From assembly GCF_030272615.1 (NCBI RefSeq), contig NW_026729199.1, forward strand, positions 62,001 through 126,000: DNA of 64,000 bases. The letters are read 5' to 3'. Made by a program: the position numbers and the translations under genes. Positions 10,596-23,217 of the stretch are shown here, piece by piece. The notes below the pieces were generated by a model, which was given only the letters and a program-made list of their open reading frames with translations, was not told where the DNA came from and made no database searches. Source of the DNA: Cryptomeria japonica (lineage: Eukaryota; Streptophyta; Pinopsida; Cupressales; Cupressaceae). Each line of letters opens with the position of its first letter. Positions within the stretch are counted from its first letter, which is position 1.

Positions 10596-10612
10596 AACTT
10601 AAATTGTGGTTC
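10596..10612 (+). repeat. Target-site duplication, right copy (delta)
   Basis: AACTTAAATTGTGGTTC, directly after the A-rich tail of delta. Confidence 0.75.
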
Positions 10613-13606
10613 TTATTTTAACTATTATGTTAAAAGTTACAAATATAACCAAACATAAAAAATAAAAAATAAAAAATAAAATAAAATATATTAAAAAGTG
10701 AAAAGTCAACTTGTAATTTGTTGACTTATTTGAATCCCCCTTCTATATATATAATTAAAAATAATAATTAGATTTATTATTATTTATCTATACATTCAAA
10801 TTCAAATACTAATATTTTTAAAAATTATATATATATATATATAGCCCCTTCTCCTCTCATATATTAATATATATCTCCATTTCTATCTCTCTCTTTCTCT
10901 TCCCCTCCATTTTTATCCCTCCCTCTCTATCTTCCCATGTTTCTCTCTCCCTCTCTCCATCTCTATTTGTTTATATTTACTTCTCTATAGTTGTCCCTCT
11001 CCCCTCTCTCTATATCTCCTTACATATCTATCTCTCTATCACAATATCCCATTATTTATATTATCTCTCTTCCTCTATATCTCTCTATCCCTCTTTATCT
11101 CTCTTTCTCTCTCTATCCTCATCTCCCCCTCTACCTCTCTTTGTCTCTCTATTTATTCTCTCCCTTTTCCTCTCTCCCTCTATATTCATCTCTTCCCTTC
11201 TATCTCTAAACATGTCTCCCTTACTCTATCTAACTTATTTTATGTTGTCTACTCTAAACTAGCCACATTATTGGTAGGAACTTGATGCATTGTGTCTCTT
11301 GTTAGCATATATCCATAGATATAAATATACATTTAATGTTTAAAGGTACATTTCTCAAGATATCTATTGTATCTTAATGTCAAAAATGGATTAAAGATGA
11401 TCCTAGCCTAATATAAAAGACATTAAGTGAATTTATTTATAACTATAGAATATTATGTTATTAGATAAGTACATAATACATATTAATAAATATTATTAGT
11501 GTCTTATAATATTTTATATATTATTATATAATAATTAATTAGAATTAATATATAATGTTTAAAATATTATTAGTATCTTGTATTGTTGAAGTGGTCTATT
11601 CTTGATTTCTCACTTGCGAAACATAGATACGATATAAAAATAGAATTATAGAATTATTTAGAGAGTAGGAATTGTTTAGCTTTGATTGTTCTTGTATGAA
11701 AGATGTTCTTTACCTCTTGTCAACTCATATGATCCTACTCTTACATAAATGTGAATTAAGGTAAAATATTTATGGATACATAAATATATTTATATGATGT
11801 TTAAAGGAGATGTTTCATTTAGAGGATAGGAGATTGTGGGAGTCCATTCAAAATATCATAATAGTCATCTACTAATTATTAATCTTAAATTTTATAATTC
11901 AATTGAATCAATCAAATTAAATGAACTTAATTAAATTTACCTAACTATCAATACCAAAATTCTCATTAAATGAATCTTTAGTTATGACCATCTAATGCGT
12001 TACAAATATATTTGGGCCAAGTACAACCTGACTACTCTCAAGATCATAAACATAAAGAGACCTACATTATCAAAACAGATGAACTAGAGCTCAAGGCCTA
12101 AAAGACTCAACTACATCATCTTGTACTATAGGTCTAGTATACTATACAAGGGTCTGAGTGAGAAAGTCAATGGAGTCTAATTTCTCCACCTTGATACTCT
12201 TTCACAACAAAAAGAATAGTAACAACCTCAACATCAGGTCTAGGCAAGGATCCTACTGCCTAGTTTGAGACATGTCAAGTACAACCACTCTATCTTGTGT
12301 GAAGGCCCCTACTTTACCATTTAGCTCCCACATGTCAAAATAAATTAGGACCTTGTTGAGGAAAAAATCACATTATAGTTTCCTCAAAAATTATTATGAT
12401 ACCTGACAATTATTGAAAGGAAAATGGTCAAAAACCATCCACCACCTATCCAAAAAATTATTCTTTACCCCTTGGTGGTTGCATCAATGGATAGGAAAAC
12501 CCTTTCATGCATTGTGTAAGGTTTCATTTGTCCATGGGTTAGTGAAGAGTGGACACAAGTAGATTTTAAAATTCATTTTTTTCACTTGCTTATATGATAG
12601 TTTTTATGCATAAATTTTCTTTTTCTCTTCACTCATCAAACCAACTATTGATTTTCCCACTCACATATTCTACATGAGAGACTATAGATTGTAGTAATTT
12701 GAAAATATGTGTTCTCTAAGAGCTTGTTGCAATAGAATCTTTCAATCCTGTTATTAATTCTACAAGTTCTTTTGTGCTAATTTCTATTTATCCTAGTTTA
12801 TTTTGTTTTGTTATTGGAAGATTTCGAGAATTTGGAGAAAATATTTTTTATGGATGTTATTTAAGAGGGCATTGTTGAGGCGGTGATTAAGGATTTTCAA
12901 CATTTGAGGTGAATTATTGATTTCTAGAATTTTTTTTAAAAAATGGTTAAAAAACTAATGTAATCTACTTAATCCGAAATTTGACACTTAAAAACCAAAG
13001 ATACTTCTTTAGCCTCTACAATATTTTGAAATAATCTTGATGAGCATCTCACAAATACATGATATTAAAAATGTGCTTTATTAGCGAAAACATGATTTTT
13101 TGTAGTATAAAAGTGTAACCAAAGAAAGAAAACAACAAAAATGAAGGAAAAATGAGTGATTTTCATTTTATGTTTAGTTTTTTTGTAACATGATTATATT
13201 ATAATGCAATCACATTATTATTTGGATTGACTCAACCCAAATTTTAGAGAATCTAAGTCTTATAGTTAGTGTATTATAATGCACACATGATATGCTCTAA
13301 TGGTGGCTAATTTAAAGGTAAGTGGTGACTTTTTTAGTCCCTCATCTTGGTTCACTTACCCCTTTATTACCTATAAAAATAATAATTTGTGCCAAGAATT
13401 TAAATTTAAATAATGTAAGAAGGTAGTTTAGGATGAAATATTAAAAAAGGATAATTATATATGATGTCTAAATAAAATGCATTGTATTATATTTCCTTGA
13501 TAGATCACTAACTACCTTATATTTTCTGAATACTTTGGGTGTTATAATTAATACTTTAGTATGTGTTGAATACCCTCACCTAACTATCATGAAAGAGTTG
13601 AACCTT
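10613..13606. other. Intergenic within A1 only; polypyrimidine tract
   Basis: A (TA)n run at 10828-10842 leads into a pyrimidine-rich tract at about 10850-11230 (CTCTCTATCTCC-like phrases), similar in style to the satellite at 57729-59092. The rest (11230-13606) is AT-rich with no gene or element that I recognise. Confidence 0.6.
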
Positions 13607-16600
13607 CCAAGTGGGTATTAGAAGATACAACATGCCTCTCTTGGTATTTCATTACTTATCACATTTAATGTAAGTTTTATCTTTCATGTTTGGGCAGCGA
13701 AGTTGGGTAAAAATTATTGCATCTAAAACTAGTGTAATTTCATATTTCATGGAGGAAATTAAGGGGTTGGGGATGTTTGGGTGATGAATCCTCTTTGGAT
13801 ACATTGTTTTGTATTTTTGGAGCTCTTTTCATTTTATATAAATAGCTCTTTGGATATGGAATTGAGAAGGAACAATTGAATGTTGAGTTTCTTTGCATGA
13901 AAAAAGACATGTGGGTGGAACAAGGTCTTTTTCATTGGTACACAAGTGCTACTATGTTGGAGGAAAAGAGGATAATGGAAGTGATTATATTATAGTCCTA
14001 TTTACTTGGCGTTAATGCATACTTGACTTCTCTTTTTAGTGGATTCTTTGTTTCTACAAGAATTTCTTTACATAAATACTATGGTATTTGATGCTCTTAT
14101 GTTTTGATTTGTGCCTCGTTGTTTCTATCTTATGGTGATAGTATGACAATGTATATTTTTTATATAAGTTCACATAAGATAGTGTAAATAAACATGATAT
14201 GTAGACTAATTTTTGCATCATAAGGAAGATGGATCTAAACATGGAAATTCAATAAGACAACTTATTTTAATATTTTCATATAAGCTTTAGATTTTCATTT
14301 TGTAGTTCTCCTAGCCTTGTATCTCATTCTTTAGTTCATTATTTGGATAGAGATTGAATTTCACAACCTTTATATTTGAAGTTTTATATTTCTCAACAAA
14401 AATAAATAAATTTATATTTTTAAATCAAGTGAGATTCAATTAATCTTTCTCGTCAATCTTAGAAGGGTGTAGCTCTCAAGCTAAATTCTTAAGTTTCTAG
14501 ATTACCACTTTCTCAAACTCATAAATGACAAATGTGCTAAATTATTGGATGACAATTAATGTTGAGATACATCCATAATATTTCATAAATTTCTCTTGTC
14601 ACCCTTGGAAGGTTATAAATCCAATGATCCATAGACTCATAACTATCTAGACAACAATCCACATGGATTTTGAACCAAATCTCTACACATTCATACAAAA
14701 CAAAATTCAAAAGATATTAATTCTTTAATTCTATTAGTATCCAAAAAGAAAAACAAAAAAATGTTCTTTTTAATTCAAAGTGTGCCATCATTGAGTGTCA
14801 AGTTGGTTGGAGATGTTGAAAATCACTTAACCATAGTGCACACCTTACACTAATAAACCACAATAATCCTGAAACTTTATAAATAAAATAAATTTTAATT
14901 TTTAAATCATAAAATATTTACCTTGTGTCTCCAAAAGTACTTGGAAAAAAAAATAGAATAACCTTTTCTTTTCCATAAATATTTATTAATTTTTCCCTTC
15001 TCTTAATGTCTGAACAATCTTAAAAGTTATCCTCTTATAATATATAAACCCTTCTGTAATTGAGATATTTTATTTTCAAATATCAAAATGAAAAGAAATA
15101 CCTTATTAAATCATTTCTTATCATCTAGATGATCATACTCTCATCATTGAAAAATAACTTTATTTTATTTAAAATTCTTTTCTTAAAAATTAATAGCAAT
15201 GATTATTTTTGCTTCCTTTTTATTCTCTAAACCATATTTAAAAATAACAAGTATAAATATTGCTTAAAATCTTGCTCATAATAGTAACACTAATAAACAC
15301 AAGATGATGGTAATAATATTTGTTGTATATAATACTTTAAAATGTATTTTGCTATTTCTTATAAATCATTGCTTTCTTGTAACTATCAAAGACTCCCTAA
15401 ATTACTTACAAAATACTAAGAATTTATGTTTATAAAAGAAGAAACAAAAAATCATTAAGATGACTTTTTTACAATATATATTTACCCCAATATTCTCATA
15501 ATTTTTAAACTGAAATTAATATTGTACATGACAAAATATATAATCTAATATGCATAATTGATGGAAATAATCCCAACTATGCCAATTTGATATCCTTTGT
15601 ATGCACATTAATAGTTTCCAGATGCATTTGTCAACTCTGTATCCTCCATTCTATAGCCATATTCAACAAGCATTAAATACAATGATCTTCTATGGATTCA
15701 ATCAGATTTTACAAGCACTCATCCAATCTATTTATTGTACTATTTGCAAATTTCTTACAAATTGTAGATTGTCTAAAATATTTTATTTTATGTTTATCTC
15801 TCTCATCCACCAATGCATAATTTTTATATAATATTTAAGTCTTTACCTGTAATCACTCTCTCTTCAGAGAGTCCATTTCCATAGAGCTATAAGAAAGTGT
15901 GCAATTATGAGTGGGAGTAATATGTATGAGGTTGTAAATTCTAAAAAAAGTAATCATGTCTCAAAAGATATTTTAGCATCAGCTCAGACAATCATTGTAA
16001 TATTCATAATATTTAATATAATTTATGCTTTATTTATTCTCTCTTCACTCCAACAATTTGGTAACAAAGCCAATGATAACCTAACGAACCTATAAAGAAC
16101 CAAAAGAATCTAGGGAGTGTTGTGCAATTGTGAGGGGTGAAAGATATAGCCAATCATTGAAGGTAAAGTGAAAAATATTCTTTGTTAATTGTCAACAAGA
16201 TAAAGTTAGCCAAACAAAGTAGCTTGTATAGTTGAGGAGTGAGATTGCTAGTTTTATTGTGTAATATTTCTTTAACCCTCATGTAATAAATCAGGAACTA
16301 TGGTAGAATCTATAATTTAAAGAAGATAATGTAAGTGATATAGCAATAATCAATGTAGAAAGAGATGTTTGTTAAATTTAGTGGTCGCTGCAATGATAAA
16401 GTTTCTACTAATATGGTTAATAAATGAAAGAAGATGGTTACGTTCGATGGATGTTGGATGGAAAGGGATGATATCACATCATCTAGATATATGAGAATAC
16501 GTGTGATGTTAGAATCCACTTCCAATGAATTTAATATTTTGGTTGCTTATGTAACTATGAAGATGCCTAGTTACAATATGAAAATGTCTTGATTGTGCTA

Positions 16601-17085
16601 ATTAGAAGGTAGTTATTTAATATTGATGGACTATGCTATTGACAAGTAGATTTTTCTAACTATTTTTATTATATGATCTTCTTTGGGAAATGAATTATGA
16701 TCTAGGATAACACTTTCTATGTCTATACCCTGATTATGTTTCTTTTGGCTTAGCTTGCCTTTAGTAACATATTTCTTCTTAGAAGTAGTCTTAGTTGATT
16801 TATCCAAGGTTGCTAATGTATAATGGGCCTATGTTTTAGGACATGACTATGTTATGATGATATATAGTTTTAAGGACTTATTGATGGTATGAGGGTTTAT
16901 GATTATAATTATGATGTCCTAGTGGTTTTGATATGATGAGGGTGTAACGATGATATTAAGGATTTAGTGATAATGGTTTCTTGATGTTTTTATATGAGAT
17001 GAAGTGTTATGATTGTGATGGAGTATGAAGAATTCTAGAAAAAGAGATTTAGATCATTATGGCTGTCCTCGGCTCAGTTTCTCCA
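13607..17085. other. Non-coding part of duplicon A
   Basis: This stretch is repeated at 46637-50140. Several short open frames occur in both copies (for example 15601-15831 and 48629-48859), but they are AT-driven with no recognisable motif. I see no gene here. Confidence 0.55.
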
Positions 17086-17086
17086 C

Positions 17087-18540
17087 ATGATGATGCTTAA
17101 ACATAAGATAGAAAATTTGATCTCTCATGTCCTTAAAGATGGAGTCAAGATTGAAAAGGAAGATGATATTAGAAGAGAAGCGGTTCAGGTTTTCAGAAAC
17201 CTTCTCTCAACTGAGGATGGATTGGATGAGAATGTGCAACAAAGTTTTATTGAAGATATTCCTAGTATTTTGAATGCAGATCAAAAACAAATTTTTATTA
17301 TCTATTCCCTCTTCTGATGAAGCGAAGAAAGTGGTGTTCTCTTTTTCAGATAACAAAGCCCTGGGCCCAAATAGCTTTCCTATGTTTTTTTTTCAAGTTT
17401 TTTTGGGATATTGTGGCTGAGGAAGTGGTCAATGCTATTAAGGAATTATTTGGGTCAAGGAATATCCTAAAGGAAATCAATTATACATTTATTATTTTTA
17501 TCCCCATGTACGTAGGGGTGGATGTCTTTGATGCTTTCAGACCCATCAGTCTTTATTCTGGGAAGATTCTTGGTTGTTCTCCCTCTTTCAATTTATCCCC
17601 AACAAAGTGGTTTTATTCTAGGAAGATAAATCCTTGACTCCATGATCACTGTGCATGAGAATATCCACTCTTTGGAGGTTTCCAAAAAGAAAGGGTTTTT
17701 TCTCAAACTTGACCAATACAAAGCCTATGATAGGGTAGACTAGTATTTTCTACTAAAAGTTTTGAAAGTTTTGAAATTTATGGAAAGGGTTCTTTAGCTA
17801 ATTTTGCACCTCATCTCCTCTTCTTCCTTGGTTGTTACTGTCAATGCTTCCCCTTATTATTATTTTAAGGTTTCCAATGCTCTCAGATAGGGTGACCCAA
17901 TTTCTCCTATCCTCTTTATTTTGATGGTGAAATGTCGCGGAAGGTATATGCACAAGTTGGTGAATGAAGGTAAATTGAAAGGCCTTAAGCCTTCCTCGAC
18001 AACCTTGATTTTCTCTCATCCACAATTCATTGATGATACTATTCTGATGGGAAGTTCAACCAAAAGGCGTCAAGACAAAAAGTGAATACGAGGAAGAGCT
18101 CTATCTTTTTTGTAATACCCCAGATGAAAGATAGAAGAAGACAACATCCATACTAGGTTGTGTGATTGGTGTTCTCCCCTCTATTTATCTCGGGCTCCCA
18201 TTATGTTATAAACCCCCTAATGCTTTTCTTGAACTCTCTCATTGACAGGTTCAATAGGAAACTAGCTAGATGGAAAGGTTCTCTTCTTAGTTAGGCCAAG
18301 AAGTTTTAGATCCTTAAATCTTCCCTTCAAAATCTACCAGTTTATGCTCTCAGCCTATTTAGAATCCCTTCCAAGTTTGCTGACATTATTGAGAGAATAT
18401 AGAAATATTTCTTATGGTCAGGTGTCGAGGAAAGAAACTGGATTCCGCTTATTGCTTGGGAAGCTATTTGAAGACCAAAGAGATTGGGAGGCCTCGGCCT
18501 TAAGAATATTAATACTTTCAACAAAGCCCTTCTGGTGAAA
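17087..18540 (+). pseudogene. LINE reverse transcriptase (alpha, A1)
   Basis: Non-LTR RT fragments in order: LKDGVKIEKEDDIRREAVQV (pre-finger), FFKFFWDIVAEEV, VFDAFRPISL, LKLDQYKAYDRVD (motif A, D present), a Q-to-stop version of the LRQGDP turn (17886-17888), and FIDDTILMG from 18026 (motif C; the family more often has FADD). Frameshifts and stops break it, and a short internal deletion follows FRPISL relative to A2. RT would copy the LINE RNA at the chromosomal nick. The A2 copy preserves different parts better, for example KLDLSKAYDRVD. Confidence 0.8.
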
Positions 18541-18649
18541 CAGATTTGGAGATCCTTTTCTGATTGAAGAAAATGGAATTGTATTTTGCATAGAAAATAC
18601 TTACAGTGTCAGTTCTCTTAAGGATTTTATTCAGTACCATAATCTCCCT

Positions 18650-19260
18650 TTGGGATCTACTTTGTGGAATAATATCTTTAAATCCAGCAATATTGTAGTG
18701 ACGGGTACAAGTTGGAGAATTGGGGATGGCAGAAAGGCCTTATTCTGGGAGGATATTTGGCTTTTTCAAGAACCTCTTTGTAGTTCCTCTTCTTTTCTAC
18801 CTTTTATAGAAGAATGCAAGGTTCGATTTGGTCATTTTATTGGAGATTATTAGCAGGAGGGTCATTGGGTTAATATTGGTCAAATCAATGAAACACTTCT
18901 ACCCCTTCAATTGTCTCTCAATTATATTGTTATAGATCAATCTAGAGTGGAGGATTGCTTGGTCTGAAGATTGACTCCTTCTGGGGAATTTATGTCTCTT
19001 CTGATATTTCTCTTTTGTCTCAATCAAATTTTGTTCCACCCTTGTGGGATAAGGCTTGGATGAAAAACCTTATCCCTATAATTAATATCTTCTTTTGGAT
19101 CATCCTTCAGAATAAGTTGTTAATAACAAACAATTTATGCAAAAGAGGCTTCTTGCTTCCAAATAGGTGCTATCATGTGTGGCTGAGGTTGAATCTTTTC
19201 CCTGTATTTTTCCTCATTCCTCTTTTTCTTAGGATATTTGGGATCATTTTTTAAAGTGTT
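18650..19260 (+). pseudogene. LINE zf-RVT linker region (alpha, A1)
   Basis: Fragments ALFWEDIWLFQEPL and AWMKNLIPIINIFFWIILQN with NKLLITNNLCKRG match the region between RT and RNase H in plant LINEs, where a Cys-rich knuckle follows. Several stops divide it. Confidence 0.7.
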
Positions 19261-19271
19261 GGAACCTTTAT

Positions 19272-20040
19272 TTGGTCTTTCTTGAGTCTATTTTTGACAT
19301 TTTTTGTCAGTGGAAAGCACCCTCTGCCAATCAGGTCATTCAATTAATACGGTCCTTTGTGTTCCCTCGTGTAGCATGGGGTATTTGGAAAGAAATAAAT
19401 AACAAAATATTTTTGGAAGCTGCTATTCCAATGGATATTGTTTTTCAAAAAATTCTAGGGCTAATTGGAGATAATATAAATATTTTATATAATCAGCTTA
19501 TGAGGGGGGAGAAGAAGATATGTCAGGCCTATGACTATGAGGTATCTAAGCAATGGCAAATGAAAATTGGCATCTCAAAAACTACAAGGCTTGTTAAAAA
19601 ATCTAAAGAGGGTGTGTTCTGGAGCTTTCCCCCTAAGGGATGGATAAAAGTCAATTTTAATGGGATGACCAAGTGTAATCCTGGGCCAACTAGGTGTGGG
19701 GGATTCATTATGAATGAGAATGGAAGGTTCATATCAATGGTGGCATTCCCCATGCGTAACTAGACCAGCTACCTTTTTGAAGCTACTGGAGCCTATCAAG
19801 TCTTATTGCTTTCTCGTCAAATTAATTGCAAAAAAGTCTAGATTGAAGGTGACTCGAACAACATTATCTAGTTCCTCAAAGGGAGTAATAAGGCCGCATG
19901 GACTATAGGGATGGATAAATTTATAAAAAGAGATTATTCTTTCTTTTGATGAATGTTTTATCTATCCTTCTTATAGGGAGCCCAATACGGTGGCAGATTT
20001 ATTTGCCAACAAGACTAAAGACATGGAATACTAAAGACAA
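19272..20040 (+). pseudogene. LINE RNase H domain (alpha, A1)
   Basis: An open frame at 19272-19763 includes a WGIWKEINNKIF helix typical of the segment before RNase H, then WIKVNFNGMTKCNPGP and GGFIMNENGRFIS. The expected NFDG is NFNG here, so the first catalytic Asp is replaced by Asn. The same change occurs in A2, so it predates the duplication. After a frame change the later parts are visible (IEGDSNN near 19845, YREPNTVADLFAN near 19975). It would remove RNA from the RNA-DNA hybrid during retrotransposition. Confidence 0.8.
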
Positions 20041-20299
20041 CCTGGGGGATGAAGTTAGGCTTCTTCTTAGATATGATAGATCACATGGGATACATGGAAG
20101 TATCCCATCACATTACTAATTTTGATAATGGGCAATGCCACTATTACTATTTATGGAGGCTATCGTGGTGAGGTTAGAGGAGGTCTTTCACACAATTGCC
20201 AGCAGACTTTCTGGGTTATTCGAGAGCTCTTCTAACTTTTAACTTGGTTGCACATTCTATTAAACCATTATTTACGTAAGGGCCCTATTTATTCTAATA

Positions 20300-21930
20300 T
20301 GGGAGGAGAAAGACGTTGTGTCGAACCTATGGACTATGAAGCCCAGCCAAGGGCCAACTTGACTATTTGGAGAATTTTGGAGAAGGGGGAATTAACGCCC
20401 TACATCGTAAATCTCCATGGTTGAGATCCTAAAGTCACTAAGATTTTTTCCAAAGGGTGGAATGAGGGAAAAATTACTTTGTTTGGTAGGTCTATGGTGA
20501 TTGATGAGAACTTATTTGGCAAAGTGACTGGTTTATCTTCCAAGGGACTCAAATTATATAGAGAGAAAATATTCTGACCCTACTATGAAGAAATTTCCCA
20601 AAACTGACAAGGAAAAGAAAATGTTGGTAAAGAGAAACAAAAGTTGCTATGATGCATCCACTATCAAATCACTTTGGAGGGATGTGCTAAAGGTGATCAT
20701 TGAATATATTACTATGAATGACCACTACTCAAGAATTTTTGGGCACCATTTTGTTTTGCTCAATCATTTTAGACACCAAGTGAGGGTTTCTTTTCCCTTC
20801 TATCTCCTATTATCCCTTAATGCTAGTATTACAAAGCATAGAGAAAACCCTAGTGTTAATCCCGTTTATCAAGAGGGGCTGTTGGTTTTGATTTATGAGG
20901 ATTTCAAAGCCAATTTTGCTAAGCTTAATTCCCCCCATATTTCCATTTCAGGGGATGGGGGATAAAAAACCCACAATTAGAATGACGAAGATTAGAATAT
21001 GGATATGGAGGAAGATAACTTTGTTCCTCCTAAGAAGATGAAAACAAACATAAGCTTGGCAATCCCTCATTTGCTAGGAAGGGGAAGTTTTAAGGAGTTA
21101 GATAACATTGTTACCCAATCCCTTAGCTCTCGAACCAAATGTGGTAGAAATATGTCTAAGGCCCACCCTCGAATTGAGGGTAAAACTCTGGATTTTGAGG
21201 AACCTTCCTTTGACCATGCTAATCAAGGCTCCCCATCTCCCCTGAACTTGGATAACTCTTATCCTTCTACGAATAGGGAAAACAAACCCTATTTTTCTAC
21301 CCAACCAAATACAAATTCTCACCTCTTAAATTTGGATTAGGAGTTCCAACCTGACATTATGGCCATTGCAAGAAATTGGGAAGTGGAATTTTTTTGGCTT
21401 ATGAAGTGGGCCTTTCATGAGATTAAGAACCTTAATTTAAAACAAGGGGATATAAATAGTAAGTTGAAAATTCTGGAAACTAGAGGTGAGGGCTTATATG
21501 GTAGACATGGTACTAAAGGTAGTGATCTTTGGATAGAGGAGGAAATTTTTTTGGTTGTTGATTGCCTTTCTAAAACTATTGAAGTGATGGAAAATCTCAA
21601 AAAAGGCTATGAGTGTAATATTGCGGCCTTCGAGAAGAGATTGAATAGCATTAAGGATACTCTCCAATCCATTATATCTCTCAGTCACAATGTTATCAAG
21701 ACCACTACAGACTGCATGAATATAGAAGGGCTATCAGGGTAATTTTGTTGTGGATTTTGATTTGGAGAAGGAAAAAGGTAACGAGGAGTCTCTGGGTTCT
21801 ACCACGAGGACTCGTGCCATTTTGAAGAGGAAGCAAGACAAACCCCTATAGGACATCTAGAATTTGAAGAAAGTGACTCAAAATATGAACCAACTAGAGG
21901 CAAATGTTGCTAAGACTTTGTAGAATTTCA
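20300..21930 (+). pseudogene. Extra LINE gene downstream of RNase H (ORF3-like), alpha A1
   Basis: Unrecognised family. N-terminal block: RILEKGELTPYIVNLHG and IFSKGWNEGKITLFGR, then KVTGLSSKGLKLYREKIF. Core from 20585: MKKFPKTDKEKKMLVKRN, IIEYITMNDHYSRIFGHHFV, LLNHFRHQVRVSFPFYLLLS, NPVYQEGLLVLIYEDF. A polar middle (20999-21340) carries a basic PPKKMKT. The C-terminal part (21359-21742) is helical and coiled-coil-like (LSKTIEVMENLKKGYEC, FEKRLNSIKDTLQSI). A few stops and frame changes interrupt it. Its place directly after RNase H and before the hairpin tail matches copies beta and gamma. Confidence 0.6.
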
Positions 21931-22083
21931 CCTAGCTCTTGTTTTCCTTCCTTGGTTTCTCTTGGATTTTTTGTTGGATTTTTGTTGGTGCTAGGTTGTC
22001 GATGTCTCTATTTTTTCTATGGGCGGTGTTTTTCTTAACTATTAAGTGAATCATGTCTGATTATAGTTTTGACCTTCTGTAAA

Positions 22084-22107
22084 GGGTTTCAGGTTCCTTC
22101 AAAACTT
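22084..22107 (+). other. 3' terminal hairpin of LINE alpha (A1)
   Basis: GGGTTTCAGGTTCC then TTCAAAACTT, a decayed form of the beta hairpin. It is followed by TTTTTTCCATT and eight A. The A2 counterpart is at 54985-55008. Confidence 0.55.
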
Positions 22108-22164
22108 GTTTTTTCCATTAAAAAAAAGATGCTAAACAAAAGAAAAATCCCCTCACAAACCAAA

Positions 22165-23215
22165 AAAAATTGTTATATAAAGTGACATGTTACTCCTCTC
22201 CATCCAATAGTATGGTGACACGAGACATTTTCCACACCATATACCAACCTTCCTACATAATAATCAATGGATTTGACTAGTAGTTGTGATGGCCCACATG
22301 CATCTTCCTCTTAAAGTACAATGTACAATTCCCCATTATACATATTTGGAAAGTCGTAGGTTGACTTCATGCCTTGTACCATTCACCCAGGCTTTCACAA
22401 ATGGGGGCTCTTGAAAAAGTCTCTCTCAAAACCCCGAAAAAGCTTCTACACCCTTCTCCTAGTATCCTACCCATAGGTACTTTGGTTGGAATCTAAAAAT
22501 GAGACTTTGACACAAATTATCACTTTTTATACTTATTGAAAATTATATAAATTTTCTATATGGGTTTTCACTCTTACACCTAATTTTGGATACTAGAAAC
22601 ACACCTAAACACCATTACATTGAACTAATGTTCCCCAAAAAAATAAAAATTAAATGCTTATACTTTGGTTTATACTTAAAAGGCCTTACTTCATATTGGA
22701 TTGGCATTATTTTCTCACTAGAATACACAAACAAAATCACATTACTTAATAATGTGGCACAAGACAGTCAGGATCAAGGCCCTTTCTTCCTCCCGTTAGA
22801 TTTGGTATATACCTACATTCTTTTGAAAACATAAATATGTCTATTTATATGTTGCCAAAGAAAAATGAATCATTGTTTCATTCAATTATGTTCACATACC
22901 TTTAACATGCATTCAATCCAAAACCTATACATCACCAGCATGACATAAACCAACATCATCAAATAGTGTGACTAAATCTTGCTTTTGAATATTAAATAGA
23001 ATTCACATCTTTAACTATTATGACTTTGTAAAATATATTTATATATTCAATCCCATTTTGATAACATAACAAATTAAGTTTAGAACCCACTTCAACATCT
23101 AAATAATTTCTGTTGACATTTAAATTTGATTTACTAAAACAAATGCAGATAATATTAAATCTCTCATATAGAAAAAATATATGGATAAAGTTTGACATCA
23201 ACATATAAATACAGT
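22165..23215. repeat. Repeat R, copy in A1
   Basis: It matches 55070-56115 (through the A duplication) and, more distantly, 30100-31040. The third copy lies outside the duplicon, so this is a dispersed repeat. On the minus strand all copies share coding-like phrases around RSF-GV-R and AP-ICE/WENLG. I cannot name the family. Confidence 0.65.
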
Positions 23216-23217
23216 TA

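Larger units (their letters stand above)
17087..22130 (+). mobile_element. 5'-truncated L1-type LINE, copy alpha in A1
   Basis: In order: reverse transcriptase (17087-18540), a zinc-knuckle linker of the zf-RVT type (about 18650-19260), RNase H (about 19300-20040), the extra gene (20300-21930), a 3' tail with hairpin (22084-22107) and a run of A (22121-22128). No endonuclease is seen upstream, so the 5' end is missing. The twin at 50140-55030 arose with duplicon A2. Fuzzy similarity between GATGCTTAAACATAAGA at 17090 and GATGCTAAACAAAAGA after the tail may be a decayed target duplication, but this is weak. Confidence 0.75.

Noticed and set aside
12060-12350. Coding-like minus-strand text
   Set aside because: No motif of any family I know, and stops throughout.
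15601-15831. 76-codon hydrophobic frame, also at 48629-48859
   Set aside because: AT-rich sequence gives hydrophobic codons; no signal beyond duplication.
17084-22150. Target-site duplication of LINE alpha (GATGCTTAAACATAAGA versus GATGCTAAACAAAAGA)
   Set aside because: It needs gaps and mismatches, and the left copy overlaps plausible coding sequence, so it is too weak to call.
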